Shown here piece after piece: positions 9,897-19,793 of a stretch of DNA of 35,874 nt; positions within the stretch are counted from its first letter, which is position 1; each line of letters begins with the position of its first letter. A program made the translations under genes and the position numbers. The notes under the pieces are model-generated. The model did not search any database, had not been told where the DNA came from, and saw nothing but the letters and a program-made list of their open reading frames with translations. This DNA is from Phlegmacium glaucopus. Lineage: Eukaryota; Basidiomycota; Agaricomycetes; Agaricales; Cortinariaceae. The DNA is taken from positions 242,512-278,385 of the forward strand of contig MU129987.1 in NCBI GenBank assembly GCA_015039465.1, in the 5' to 3' direction.

Positions 9897-10270
9897 ATCC
9901 AACTCCACCCAATACCACGTCGACACCTAAACATGATGCCAGTTAGACCCAGCCGTTCGCATGGACACCTAAACATGACGCCAGCTTGACCTAGCCGTTC
10001 GCAGACCCAGCCATTCACATGGACATGCCATCCAACTCCACCCAATGCTACGTTGACACCTAAACATGATGCCAGCTTGACCCAGCCGTTCACAGACCCA
10101 GCTGTTTGCATGGACACGGCATCCAACTCCACCCAATGCTACATTGACACCTAACCCGCAACATCCAACACCTGTGTGAATGTGAATCACCACTGCATCT
10201 AACAAGATGACTAGTGCCTATACGAACGCAAACACCTCCCAATGTGATGCCAGCTAGACCCAGCTGTTTG
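9897..10270. repeat. Higher-order minisatellite (CATCCAACTCCACCCAAT units)
   Basis: CATCCAACTCCACCCAAT-type blocks start at 9897, 10029 and 10120, separated by 132 and 91 bp. Between them are recurring modules ACACCTAAACATGATGCCAG, CCCAGCCGTTCGCA and GCATGGACAC in varying order and number. Weaker related sequence extends left to about 9780. The minus-strand frames over it give Trp/Cys/Gly-rich repeats, but their phase is not kept between units, so I do not call them genes. Confidence 0.75.
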
Positions 10271-10656
10271 CATGGACACCAGCATAAATCCTTGCAGCCA
10301 CATAAGTTATCCCCTGAGGTAAATGGGGGTTTATTCTTGGTTATGTCTATACTTTATGCTTGTGGTACTCTAGTATGGTGGACCTGAATGTGCAGAGACT
10401 TAGGTAGTGCTGGGTTACATCAACATGTCGATATCTTATGTGTCAATACCTTAGACAGATACAACAAATTGATGATGTAGATATACCAGATGTGTCACAA
10501 CTGGGATTGTTCTTCACTTGCTCTGATGACAATGATGAGCTGCTAGTCACTGACCATGCAAAATCTCTGAGCTTGCCTCCAACTTCTTCCCTGAGAACAT
10601 CTACTTTGTGATCAACTCCTGACTATCTCCTTTCTTGGAGGATAGTGATGGTGACA
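10271..10656. other. Unassigned DNA flanking the Gypsy LTR
   Basis: There is no reading frame or family I recognise. It ends at GGTGACA next to the LTR start. It would be the 3' flank of the Gypsy insertion, but the 5' LTR and its duplication are lost, so the target site cannot be confirmed. Confidence 0.4.
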
Positions 10657-10983
10657 TGTGACAGGAGTGAAGACTGTGACCGGTAGGTATCAGTAATATA
10701 GTCCTGGCACACAGAGGGAAAACGGTATGACGGTTTTAAGGTCTGTATTTTCACACTGGGGCTACCTAAGTATAACTGGCAATTTATATAAGTACTGAGG
10801 TAGCGGAGTCCGAAGTAGAGAATGGACGGTTAAAGGTAAAGAAGGATTGGTAAGTGAGCTTGTGATTTCTGAAGTGAGTAAGGGGATATACGAGCTATGG
10901 TTATAGCCGGTTAGAATAGGAGGAGACAAAAAGAAAGGAGTAATAATAAGGTAAGCATAGGTGAGAATAAGCGGTTCGTTACA
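10657..10983 (-). mobile_element. 3' LTR of the Ty3/Gypsy element
   Basis: Read on the minus strand it starts TGTAACGAACCGC immediately after a polypurine tract and ends CTCCTGTCACA, giving TGT...ACA termini and 327 bp. A TATA-like ACTTATATAAATTG lies at about 10786-10803 (minus strand). This LTR follows the pol stop codon by 38 bp. I find no matching 5' LTR, because the gag side of the element is cut off at 17442. The boundary call rests on the PPT position and inverted termini. Confidence 0.7.
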
Positions 10984-10993
10984 CCCGCCCTCC
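10984..10993 (-). promoter_or_regulatory. Polypurine tract (PPT) of the Gypsy element
   Basis: On the minus strand this is GGAGGGCGGG, directly next to the LTR start TGTAAC. It is the plus-strand priming site for reverse transcription in LTR retrotransposons (family knowledge). Confidence 0.7.
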
Positions 10994-11021
10994 AGAGTAG
11001 TGAGAGAAAATTGAACTACTC

Positions 11022-14000
11022 TCATTCAGTAGTCTCCATTGTCGGAGTATTGTCGTGTTCGATGAAGGGTAAATCGTCGACGAAGAGGTCCGTAAAAAGG
11101 TCAGGATTAGATTGGGCCATCTGATCAGGTTTTCGACGACGAGGTCTCTCGCTGAAGTCCGGTCGATCCATACTGTAGCTGGGTCCTGCGGTAAATGCAC
11201 GGAGTCGCCTCGCCTTCTGTTCTTCATAGGCATGGCGACTAGATTTACGATGATCGAGGAGTAGACTGATGACTTCCTTATCATTTTTGGCTTGTAGGGT
11301 AGCGGATTGATAGTCACGAACGTCGTGTGTAAGTCCGACTTGCTCAGGAGTGATGAAGAATTCGCGGAGAAAGATGGGGTGTGTGGAGATCTCAACAACG
11401 GTTTCTTCGGGTTTTTCATACAAAAAAATCTGACTAATACGGCGTGTGTTGTCGGTTCGGGCGCCAGTGTTCCAGATCGTAGCAAAGTCTGTGAATCTGA
11501 GTGGAATGGCTGGGAGACCGGTGATTCCACCTCGAGTGCGTACTTGCTCGTTGAATTCGAGCATAGTTGCAATATGGGCCACGTGAATGGTCATTCCGGG
11601 CTTGCCATTGGCAGACTTGATTTGGTATTGCGTGGGTGAGATTCGAGTGAATGATGGGTGACTGACACCCCGTAAACGACGTTTTCGGGATGAATAGGGC
11701 ATAGCACGGCTGGTTATAGTGATGAGGTCGGTTTGTATGGAGAGAGTGGTGAGAGGTTGAAAGAGTTGGCGAAAATGGGTTGGGATTTTTTTGGTGGTGG
11801 AAACGACGAAGCTTTTTATCTTGCAAAGGATAGGGGCTCGAATAGGATGCGCAAGGCACATACTTCCTAAGAATATCTGGGGGTCGTCAGATGGTGGTTT
11901 TCCGGATCCTTTAGGGAGCGTTGATATGGTTTTCTCGCCTAATAATTCTAGATAGTCAGTCAAAGCCTGTAGATGAGTAATTTGGTAGTAGGGTAGCCAC
12001 GTTGTGTCCCCAGATTGCCACTTGATTTCAAAAGTTGAATTAGTTCCGGACCCGGCATGGGAAAGAATTCTTTCCACAGCCCATTCCCCCTCAGTATCTG
12101 CAGTACCACCGATTTGAGTATCAAGTCGGCCTGGAAATAATCTGTCATCACTCGGTATATGAATTCGGAGTAGAGAGGAATGAAATATGTCATGGACGCC
12201 TCGTTGTTTCAAATGCAAGGGTAATTCGAGTTGAAAAGAGGAATTTGAAAAGTCCCGAAGTATTCTGTAAGGTCCCATAAATTTGGGAATCAACTTACGA
12301 GCTAGCCCTTTGGGAAAGGAGATGTTCTTAGTAGACAGATAGACTAAGTCTCCGTCCTTGAAAGGAGTTGGTTGTCGTTTTTGGTTAGCGTCTCGTGTTT
12401 GTTTGACTTGGGCAGATAGTACGCTGTCGTGAGCGGACATTAAAGCCAACTTCTTTTGCAACGCGAAGTTCCGGATAGTGGGAAACTCGGAAGGTGATGC
12501 AGATGTCCAGATCATTGATCGGGGCATGTGTCCGAAATTCAAGAAGAATGGGGCATAGCCAGTACTTTCGGACCTTGCTGAGTTAATCGCAAATTCGATG
12601 GCTGGTAATTTTGATACCCAGTCTTTCTGATTAGGATGAACGCATTGTCGTAACATCTGAGTTACCGTTCGGTTTGCCCGTTCGGTTGATCCGTCTGATT
12701 GGGGGTGGTAAGCGCTGGACAGGCACAGCTTAGTACCAATGAGATGATGTAAATGTCTCCAAAAGACACTAGTAAAGAGAACATCCCGATCGCTAATAAT
12801 GTTTTTAGGTAGTCCATGGAGCTTGTAGACATGCTCAAACATGAGTTCCGCAAGCTGTGAAGCGTTGTAGTTAGTACGGCTTGGGATTAGGTGAACCATT
12901 GATGTGAATAAACATATAACCACTGTGATGGCGTCATATGTTCCATCCCGATTTCCAGACTCAGGTAGAGGTCCCACGAAATCCATTCCTATAGATTCCC
13001 ATGGATAACCTGGAGTGGATAGCGGGTTGAGTAGTCCGTATGGTTTTTGATTACTCGGCTTGCTAATTTTGCAAGTATGGCAGGTCTCACAAAAAGCTTT
13101 AACATCGGAGACCATGTCCTTCCACCAGACATGGTCTCGTAGATAATCCAATGTTTTGCTTGCTCCTAAGTGAGCGAGCATTGAATGTGCTTCTGATATC
13201 ACAACCTCACGGGCGCTTCTGCCTTGCACTAATATTTTTGGAATACAGAGTAAACGCTTGTCAGCATCTCTGAGGTAAATGAGATAGTCGTCAACCTCAA
13301 AATTCCTGAAGTCTCCTGGTCTTTTCAGAATAGCCTGAAAGGTCGGATCCAAATCATACTTTCCATGGAGTTCTTCCTGCAAATTAATTCCTTCTGAACT
13401 CGTGGATATAATATCAATCAGAGTCGTGCCCGAATTAGCCATGACCGTCTCCGGAGCACTTTCCTCATTAGGAATGTTTGGTTCGGCGCTTAAGTCTGCG
13501 TCTATTGACTTGTGACTCCCGCCCTCCTTTCGTTCAGCAGGGCCTCGAGGACCATGCAGAATGAAACGTTCTTTCATACGCGCAGCAAACTCCTTATATG
13601 TTTCGCGCTGCCGCGTGTTGGAAGCCTGGGTGTTCTGCAGAATTCTAGAACTGCGTCTAGTAGCCACTCGTGCTTCTATTCCGGCAAGGACGGGTAACGC
13701 CACGGACATGACATCTGATGTGTCATCATCGGCTACGTCGTAATAAGTAAACTCACTCCTAGCACGCTCGGTTCCTGCTGAATCGCTGGAGTACATTTGT
13801 GACAAAGCGTCTGCCACCACATTCTCGCTTCCCGCAATGTATACCACTTCAAAAGTGAAACTGCTGATTTTCTCCAGCCACCGAGCTTGTCTACCTGACA
13901 AATTCTTTTGATTCAAAAGATAAGTCAACCCTTTATGATCGGTCAACCACTTAAAACGAGCACCTTGCAGAATATCCACATGCCGAAGCATTGTTTCTAC

Positions 14001-16469
14001 TCCAGCAAGCATCTCAATTTCGTGTACTGGATAATTCTGCTGTGCAGAGTTCAGCTTCGCTGAGTAGAATGCGGCGATTCTCGCATTCTTCCAATCAATT
14101 CCCTGGCTGACGAGGCCTGAGATTCCTGTAGAACATCCATCGGTTACCATCCAGATCGTAGGGGCATTCTCTGAATAGTCAAGGGGCACTCGATGATGGT
14201 CCCTTGATCTCTGTACGAGTGCTTTGACATCGTCAAACGCTCTCTGCTCTGTATAGCCCCATCGAAATGGAACCGAGTCTCCTGTCAATGCGCTGAGTAT
14301 TCCCATTGGAATGCACACATTGGGAATATCATCAGCTAAGTACCCTACGGATCCGATGAAACCTCTGAGTAAATCACGGTTTGTAGGTACCTTCCAGGCT
14401 ACTACGCTGTCGACTTTCGCAGCATCCATTTGTATACCCTGGTCATTGACAACTCGTCCTAGAATACTCAAACTAGGTGCGATGAAGCGTAGTTTTGATC
14501 GGCTCAGGTAAAGCTGCTCCCGTTTTAGTATATCGAGTACTGTTCTCACATGCTGTACATGTTCCTCCAGAGTATCCGAATAGATCACGATATCATCCAG
14601 ATATATATCCATGAAGCGGCTGATGAAGGCAGAGAACAGATAGTTCATCAATGCCTGATATGTCGCGGGTGCATTGCAGTCCCCGATCTGAATAACCTGA
14701 CTAACCATGTTTCCATCTGGCGTGGTTACCGTTGATCTTGAGACATGCTCTGGTACTATCCTTATCTGCTCGTAGGCACTCTTTAGGTCCAATGCCGATC
14801 GGAAAGGCTTCCTGGCGGTACGTCTCAGCATTCCCTCCATATCTGGAAGTGGTGACATTAATTTTCGAGTGTTCTTATTTCGTTCACGTAGATCCACTAC
14901 GGTTCGCAGTAGTGGTGGATTAGTATGTGGTTTTGGAATTAATAGCATCGGAACGGTGTTCCCAGCAGAAGTAATCTTCCATCTGCCTGATTTTATGTAG
15001 GCATCTCTCTTTTCGGCCCATTGTGCTCGAAACGCCTCAGGACACCGAGAAGGACGCCATGGGTAAGTCCGATTCTCATCTATCAACGGAATGGTATGAT
15101 TAATAGCACGGAATGGTGGTAGATCAGTCTCGTCAACTTCCTTGCAAAGTGGGTCTGCATATTGACGCAGTTCCTCGCGTGCTGACTCAACTCGCTCTTC
15201 TTCAGGCGTTACTGAATGAACCATTAATCTGGTATCGGGACCTGCTTTCAGTAATAGTGGTTCATCACTACCAATTACTATTCTGGCCGGATTGAAACCA
15301 ATGCAAACCTGATGCTGATACATCCAGGGCATGCCCAGAATTAAATCATAATTGTTGAGATTGATAACATCAAAGGTTCGTATTTCATCAATTCCTTGAT
15401 ACTTTAGTCGAGCTGTAGTGACACAGTTGACTTTAGATCTCGAACCTTGAACGGCGAGTTGCAAGGATAGTGGTGTTTCTAAATTATCCCGCTTGACTCC
15501 CAGTTGATCAGTGAGTGTTGTAGATATGAAATCTCCTAGTGACCCGGAATCTAATAGCGCTCGGGCGGGGTGATTATTTATGGTCACTTTCACCACTACT
15601 GGTTTGGGTAATATTCGATGATTTCCTTGAACCTGAGCGGCATTTCGCTGCAATGATGGATACTTGTTGCGATCAACTTGAACACCGGATAGTTCAATGA
15701 AGTCAACTTCAGATGTGCTTTCGATAATGTCGAGAATGACCCCATCGATTCTTGCAAGTTCCTGGCTATACCAGCTTAATAGATCAAATCCGGGATCCTC
15801 AAGAGAACCTTGCGGTAAAGTCATCGCTAGTCCGCGATAATTATCAGTGATGATAAATTGTTCCTTTTTTGGCAGCTCATAATGAACTTCGAACTGAGAT
15901 TCGGTGCTTGCGGGGCAATCGGCTTCTTCCTCATAGGGGGTTCCTAAATGGAGTATAGCCATTGCACGCTTCTCGAGCGCATGTCCAACGTCAGTTTCCT
16001 CGTGAGTTTTCGAGCGTTGCCATGTCTTAATTTTGACCCAGGCATCAGGAATGTCTTTGTGGTATGCGCACTGTTCGGCGTACCATTCTCCAATGGAGAA
16101 AAGGTTCCACTTCAAACAACAAATAGGAAGGTAAGACATCAAGTCTTGCAATTGATCATATATAATAATGGTATTAGAGTCCTGGCGCTCGACGAAGAAC
16201 CTTGGTCCTTTATTAATAACCGCGGTGTCTGCGGTTAGGTCATCTCCAGGAAATGGCTGACAGTAGGTAAGTACTTTTCTTACTTGGTTAACCATGACGT
16301 CCCCCATCCTGCCAGAATGGGATCTAGCTAGGTTAAAATATTCGGATTCAACCGAGTGGGAACTTGAGGCAGTCGGGTTATGACTGCTCTCAATGTCTTC
16401 TTCCTCGAAGGTTAACTCGGTGTGTATATTGGTACCATTGCAATACACTGCTTCATGTGTGTGTTCACA
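11022..16469 (-). CDS. pol: Ty3/Gypsy Pol: protease, RT, RNase H, integrase, chromo-like domain, C-terminal extension
   Basis: This is an intact open frame. Counting from the GTG codon at 16448 gives 1808 residues. Order: protease with LLDSGSLGDFIS (about 298); reverse transcriptase with ALDLKSAYEQI (552) and YLDDIVIYSD (616); RNase H with MVTDGCSTG (767), TDHKGLTYLL (836) and NVVADALSQ (876); integrase zinc finger H...H...C-x2-C (1088-1126); then D1156 in GMDFVGP, D1220 in ISDRD and E1256 in STERANR, a D,D-35-E catalytic triad. A chromodomain-like EWAVERILSHAG...FEIKWQ...TWLP segment is at 1455-1500. About 300 more residues of unknown function follow, ending basic then acidic. All catalytic residues I can see are present, so this copy looks recently active. 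It lies in frame with gag behind a single TGA (16470-16472). There is no independent ATG at the start, so it is probably made as a Gag-Pol fusion. Confidence 0.93.
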   Translation of the reverse strand, partial: CEHTHEAVYCNGTNIHTELTFEEEDIESSHNPTASSSHSVESEYFNLARSHSGRMGDVMVNQVRKVLTYCQPFPGDDLTADTAVINKGPRFFVERQDSNTIIIYDQLQDLMSYLPICCLKWNLFSIGEWYAEQCAYHKDIPDAWVKIKTWQRSKTHEETDVGHALEKRAMAILHLGTPYEEEADCPASTESQFEVHYELPKKEQFIITDNYRGLAMTLPQGSLEDPGFDLLSWYSQELARIDGVILDIIESTSEVDFIELSGVQVDRNKYPSLQRNAAQVQGNHRILPKPVVVKVTINNHPARALLDSGSLGDFISTTLTDQLGVKRDNLETPLSLQLAVQGSRSKVNCVTTARLKYQGIDEIRTFDVINLNNYDLILGMPWMYQHQVCIGFNPARIVIGSDEPLLLKAGPDTRLMVHSVTPEEERVESAREELRQYADPLCKEVDETDLPPFRAINHTIPLIDENRTYPWRPSRCPEAFRAQWAEKRDAYIKSGRWKITSAGNTVPMLLIPKPHTNPPLLRTVVDLRERNKNTRKLMSPLPDMEGMLRRTARKPFRSALDLKSAYEQIRIVPEHVSRSTVTTPDGNMVSQVIQIGDCNAPATYQALMNYLFSAFISRFMDIYLDDIVIYSDTLEEHVQHVRTVLDILKREQLYLSRSKLRFIAPSLSILGRVVNDQGIQMDAAKVDSVVAWKVPTNRDLLRGFIGSVGYLADDIPNVCIPMGILSALTGDSVPFRWGYTEQRAFDDVKALVQRSRDHHRVPLDYSENAPTIWMVTDGCSTGISGLVSQGIDWKNARIAAFYSAKLNSAQQNYPVHEIEMLAGVETMLRHVDILQGARFKWLTDHKGLTYLLNQKNLSGRQARWLEKISSFTFEVVYIAGSENVVADALSQMYSSDSAGTERARSEFTYYDVADDDTSDVMSVALPVLAGIEARVATRRSSRILQNTQASNTRQRETYKEFAARMKERFILHGPRGPAERKEGGSHKSIDADLSAEPNIPNEESAPETVMANSGTTLIDIISTSSEGINLQEELHGKYDLDPTFQAILKRPGDFRNFEVDDYLIYLRDADKRLLCIPKILVQGRSAREVVISEAHSMLAHLGASKTLDYLRDHVWWKDMVSDVKAFCETCHTCKISKPSNQKPYGLLNPLSTPGYPWESIGMDFVGPLPESGNRDGTYDAITVVICLFTSMVHLIPSRTNYNASQLAELMFEHVYKLHGLPKNIISDRDVLFTSVFWRHLHHLIGTKLCLSSAYHPQSDGSTERANRTVTQMLRQCVHPNQKDWVSKLPAIEFAINSARSESTGYAPFFLNFGHMPRSMIWTSASPSEFPTIRNFALQKKLALMSAHDSVLSAQVKQTRDANQKRQPTPFKDGDLVYLSTKNISFPKGLARKLIPKFMGPYRILRDFSNSSFQLELPLHLKQRGVHDIFHSSLLRIHIPSDDRLFPGRLDTQIGGTADTEGEWAVERILSHAGSGTNSTFEIKWQSGDTTWLPYYQITHLQALTDYLELLGEKTISTLPKGSGKPPSDDPQIFLGSMCLAHPIRAPILCKIKSFVVSTTKKIPTHFRQLFQPLTTLSIQTDLITITSRAMPYSSRKRRLRGVSHPSFTRISPTQYQIKSANGKPGMTIHVAHIATMLEFNEQVRTRGGITGLPAIPLRFTDFATIWNTGARTDNTRRISQIFLYEKPEETVVEISTHPIFLREFFITPEQVGLTHDVRDYQSATLQAKNDKEVISLLLDHRKSSRHAYEEQKARRLRAFTAGPSYSMDRPDFSERPRRRKPDQMAQSNPDLFTDLFVDDLPFIEHDNTPTMETTE

Positions 16470-17442
16470 TCAGTGTTTAGTTGGCCGGGGTTGGCCTAGG
16501 TATCGCTTATACCAGCCCACAAGATCGAAGGATGGATCCATCAACCAGAATTTCGAGATTCGGGGAAAGAGTTCTAGATCTATATCGTTGATGATGTATT
16601 CATCACTACCGAAGTCAGCTTGATGGACGTAAAACCGGTCTTCTGGATCCAGCTTTGGGTTGATGCAGGGATAATGGAACGGTATTCCATCTGTAAGTAG
16701 TTTGGTGGCTACGATGTCGATGGCCGAACCCATGGCATATCGGTGAGTAATTTTGTCTCTAAGATCAAACATTCGCGCTCGTCGTTTAGCATACCATCTG
16801 CTGATATCAAACTTCGGATTTTCTAGTAGCGTCTGCGGGAGAGACATGTGGTCACCAGTCCGGAAATCGTCGATTACATAGCATCGATCAATTCGATTCC
16901 TCAACACTTGAAATCGATAGTCCACTAGTACATCACTTTGGTAAAACTCATCACCCGGATATGGTTGTTCTAGCGTTAATATTGTGACTGCCACCATTGC
17001 ATAGGAGTCACCAATGCTACGACGAGCTGCTATTCCGGGTTGCTGCCATTCCGGATAGTTTGCTCGCCATTCATTATCTATTTCAGGTAATGTTGGATAT
17101 TCCTCGAAATTAGCTTCGAAGTTTACTGATCCCAAAGGTAGGCTATCAAGAACATCGACAAAGTCGTCAGAGTCAATTCCATGTTTTGCTACGGGTTCTA
17201 TACTGAAGTTGGATGCTCCAGGTGGTTTCGATCCATTGGATCTTACCGTTGATCTCTGCGGACAATTACGAGATAGATGTCCAGGTTCTTTGCAATTAAA
17301 ACATTTTCCTGCAGCAACTAATTCGGCTCTCTCTTTGTCCGAGAGGGTAGGCGTGCTCTGAGGTTCGGATTTGATACTCACTGAACTGGTTTTTCCTCGG
17401 AAAGGAAATCGACCTCGGTTCGTATTCCGAATATCGGCTCGG
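16470..17442 (-). CDS. gag: Ty3/Gypsy Gag, 3' part, truncated by insertion
   Basis: This is the C-terminal part of Gag with one retroviral-type zinc knuckle, CFNCKEPGHLSRNC (C-x2-C-x4-H-x4-C), followed by about 270 residues that are acidic and tyrosine/aspartate-rich. An ATG exists at 17381, but the frame is open upstream (RYRADIRNTNRGRFPFRG...) to the junction with the modular element at 17442. The ATG is therefore probably internal and the real N-terminus is missing. The stop TGA at 16470-16472 is followed in the same frame by pol with no further stop. It may be a CGA codon decayed to TGA, or a leaky stop. The 5' LTR and PBS are absent. Confidence 0.85.
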
Positions 17443-17615
17443 TATCGCGCACCAATACTGATTGGTAGCGTGAGAACAAAGCTTAAAAGTTGCCATCATG
17501 AAAATAAGCGGACTTTGAATTCACTTACCTATTTTGGAAGCAGCCCTGAATCGCGTTCCTGGTCAACAAAATCATTCGTTCAACGTTAACATCCTCATCG
17601 CTCATCATATCCTCA

Positions 17616-18053
17616 ATGTCTTCCACTATGTTGTCTATCATTTACACTATCGACATGCTCCTTAACATCTACCATCCATTTGTTCCTTGGCTAGCGATTC
17701 AACAAAGCGATCAATCTACTATTCGCATCGGTCATCAGCTCGCATTTGATCGCATCTATGGCCCATCATTTCAAGAACGGCCCGTTTATGGACGCATCAG
17801 CTACATTTCCCATTATGTCAAAGGCTTTGTCATCGTTGTTGTGGCTATGGACCCACAAGTCTTCGCCTCCGCTATCTATCTTGCCATACCACGCTCCTGG
17901 ATCACACTCAGTCCCCTATCCTCACTCATCTACCTCTTATCTTATCACTCACTGCCAAAACCATCATTCACGCGGTACCTGAAGCCTTCCCACCCTCTTT
18001 ATGACAATTTAGGAAGTCCAGGAGGATCACAACTAAGCAGGAATTGCAGATGA
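17616..18053 (+). CDS. 145-aa protein of unknown function in the shared module, copy 1
   Basis: The reading frame has the same start and stop as in 20931-21368. The two proteins differ at 3 residues (Gln/Arg, Val/Leu, Ser/Asn). By eye, about 7 of the 10 nucleotide differences I can see within the frame are synonymous third-position changes, which is more than expected for non-coding DNA. The middle is hydrophobic (GFVIVVVAMDP, ASAIYLAIP, SSLIYLLSY), so one or two membrane segments are possible. The C-terminus is Pro/Ser-rich. I do not recognise the family. The frame is open slightly upstream of the ATG (to a TGA at 17547), so the start is not certain. It could be transposon-encoded or a captured gene fragment. 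Confidence 0.4.
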   Translation: MSSTMLSIIYTIDMLLNIYHPFVPWLAIQQSDQSTIRIGHQLAFDRIYGPSFQERPVYGRISYISHYVKGFVIVVVAMDPQVFASAIYLAIPRSWITLSPLSSLIYLLSYHSLPKPSFTRYLKPSHPLYDNLGSPGGSQLSRNCR

Positions 18054-18405
18054 ATCAGCAGCAGAGGATTATTCTCGCAGTGTGTCAAGTGTTATCAAGG
18101 CTGCGCGACATGGGACCATGGGCAAGTAGTGTTTTCTCGGGAACAAGGCTGCGCCTTTCAAGTGTTGACTCAGGACCTTTCACATATTTGACATGACCAC
18201 ACGCCTATGGAGTTGATATATTTTTGCTATTGGACTATGTACACTGCCTTCTCTTCTTTTCTCTCGCACTTTGACACTTTACAGATTTTTTTATTGTTCC
18301 TTTTTCTTTTCCATTGTTCTTTTCTTCTCGCAGCTGTCCTCTCTTCATCATTCTTCCTTTGACAGCGCGTACTTCTTTCTTTTTTATTGTTCTACATAGC
18401 CTCAT

Positions 18406-18425
18406 CCTTAGGGTATAAATACTGC
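18406..18425 (+). promoter_or_regulatory. TATA-like promoter motif in the unique centre
   Basis: TTAGGGTATAAATACTGC sits upstream of a pyrimidine-rich stretch with TCATCTCAATTCATTC. This resembles the TATA and initiator layout of fungal LTR or gene promoters. No gene follows within the module except the tail, so the role is unproven. The stretch could be a piece of an LTR captured in the centre. Confidence 0.3.
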
Positions 18426-18749
18426 TCTTTTGTACCAGGATAGGTAGTTCATCTCAATTCATTCTTACTCCCCAACAGTCATCCTCTCAGTGGAATTCCA
18501 GTGAATTCCTCCCTCAAGTTCGCTTTTTCTGCCTTTTATCTGTTTCTGTCCCCTACTGTCAATCACTATAGTCTTGCTAAAAGACTCTTCCTTATTCATC
18601 CTCATCCTCCTCTACTCTCTCTTAACCAAGTGTGCTTACTAGTCTCTGGTTATACCTTCCCTAAACGAACACAGGGGGATATTCTGACCTAAAGTCTGGT
18701 CCAGTTCCCTCTGGTTGGAGTTTATATACAACAACAACAACAATTTATA

Positions 18750-19014
18750 CCGGGTGGATTCTGTGTTGGGGATTCCTAAGGAATTCCGGGAATCCTGGTA
18801 TGTGTACCAGGAATCCACCTGGAATCCTCCTGGAATCCTCCTGGACTGGGAAGAGCCAGGAATGTCAATTTCAGGGGAAATTGACTGGTGGGAAATTCCT
18901 CCTGGAATCCTGGTATTCCTACCAGGAATGGTAGGATTCCTCCAGGATTCCAGGAGGAATAGGTAGGAATCCACCAGGATTCCTCCAGGAAGACGTGGGG
19001 GAGTGTAAAGACCT
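18750..19014 (+). mobile_element. KDZ-type terminal fragment with 11-bp array
   Basis: It is homologous to 6164-6400: GGATTCCTAAGGAATT, then GGAATCCACCT/GGAATCCTCCT units, the block GGTAGGAATCCACCAGGATT, and the terminus GTGGGGGAGTGTAAAGACCTC ending at about 19014. Only the 3' end of the element is present, cut on the left by modular copy 1. It contains no protein; the overlapping frames are array by-products. Confidence 0.7.
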
Positions 19015-19793
19015 CCGAGGTTCGCGAATGATAACGTGGTACGTGAAGTAACTCAAAGAATGAGACTATTGACTTAGAACGTTGCTGCAAAGTTTATAGG
19101 GTCAAAACTCTGGCCGTCTCTTGTTGTTTTTATTTCCTCCTACTTGCTACGGATACTTAATACAAGAGTTGTAAACTAACCAGGTGCGGATATGCGAAAC
19201 AGTAATGTAAAAATTGGACTAATGCGAAATCACATTGACCCAATAGTTCGGTAACGAAGACATAGGAGATGAAGTAAAAATAAATATGATGAGTAAGGAG
19301 GTCAGTTGAATGACCTCCTGTTTTGAAGTATATGATAAAATATATATATGGAAAAATGAAAGAAAGCAAGTGCAAAATAGACACGAACCATAATAAAACC
19401 AGGGCAGGGGATACCGGAGAGGTAAAGTATGCTTATGCGAACCGTGAAAGACCACGAGATTAGATAGTGGCTGTGCGGAGGTAATGCTGCGAAAGGGCAA
19501 AATGACTAAGTCCAATATTGTTAGAGAAAGTTGAAACTGGTCTGAAGTATGAAGTGCGAAGAGTGATGAGAGTGCTTTCGATAGTTGTAGGGGTCGTGGA
19601 ATGGTTGTGCGATGTATGAGCGAGGAGTAAAAGGTAGTGCTGGACATACAAATGATAGTGCGAGAGTTACTGGTAACCGCAGCCGAGAGTGCGAGTGGTA
19701 AAGGTAACCGCGAGGTATCCGCGAGTGTCTGTGAAGTTGTCAAACCGTGAAAATAACCTGTTTACGGACCTAGAGGTTATATGGATCCTATCA
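19015..19793 (+). mobile_element. LTR family A copy 3, 5' truncated
   Basis: It matches about 2305-3055 of copy 1, with more divergence in the middle, and ends GGATCCTATCA at 19793. The left end is cut at the KDZ-type terminus. The right end abuts DIRS gag sequence. Because CCTATCA happens to keep the gag frame open, an apparent Met-Asp-Pro-Ile start at 19781 is LTR sequence, not a true gag start. Confidence 0.8.

Larger units (their letters stand above)
17443..18749 (+). mobile_element. Modular element copy 1 (shared 5' module, unique centre, shared 3' tail)
   Basis: 17443-18171 is nearly identical to 20758-21485. 18624-18749 matches 23092-23208 and ends in a (CAA)n-like tail plus TTTATA. 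The centre, 18172-18623, has no counterpart in the other copy. The left edge cuts the Gypsy gag at an Arg codon, and the right edge joins a KDZ-type block, so the locus was rearranged. Possible target duplication TCGG (17439-17442) and CCGG (18750-18753) is imperfect. A retroposon (LINE/SINE-like, because of the CAA tail) or a gene-capturing element are both possible; I cannot name the family. Confidence 0.6.

Noticed and set aside
9714..10205. Trp/Cys/Gly-rich minus-strand proteins
   Set aside because: They shift frame between units of the minisatellite, show no domain and have no splice or start signals.
17443..18171. 5' LTR of the Gypsy element
   Set aside because: TGGTGCGCGATACC on the minus strand looked like a primer binding site, but the sequence has no match to the 3' LTR at 10657-10983 and the same module interrupts the DIRS gag elsewhere.
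19781..19793. True start codon of DIRS gag
   Set aside because: The ATG and the next codons belong to the end of LTR A (GGATCCTATCA); gag sequence only starts after it.
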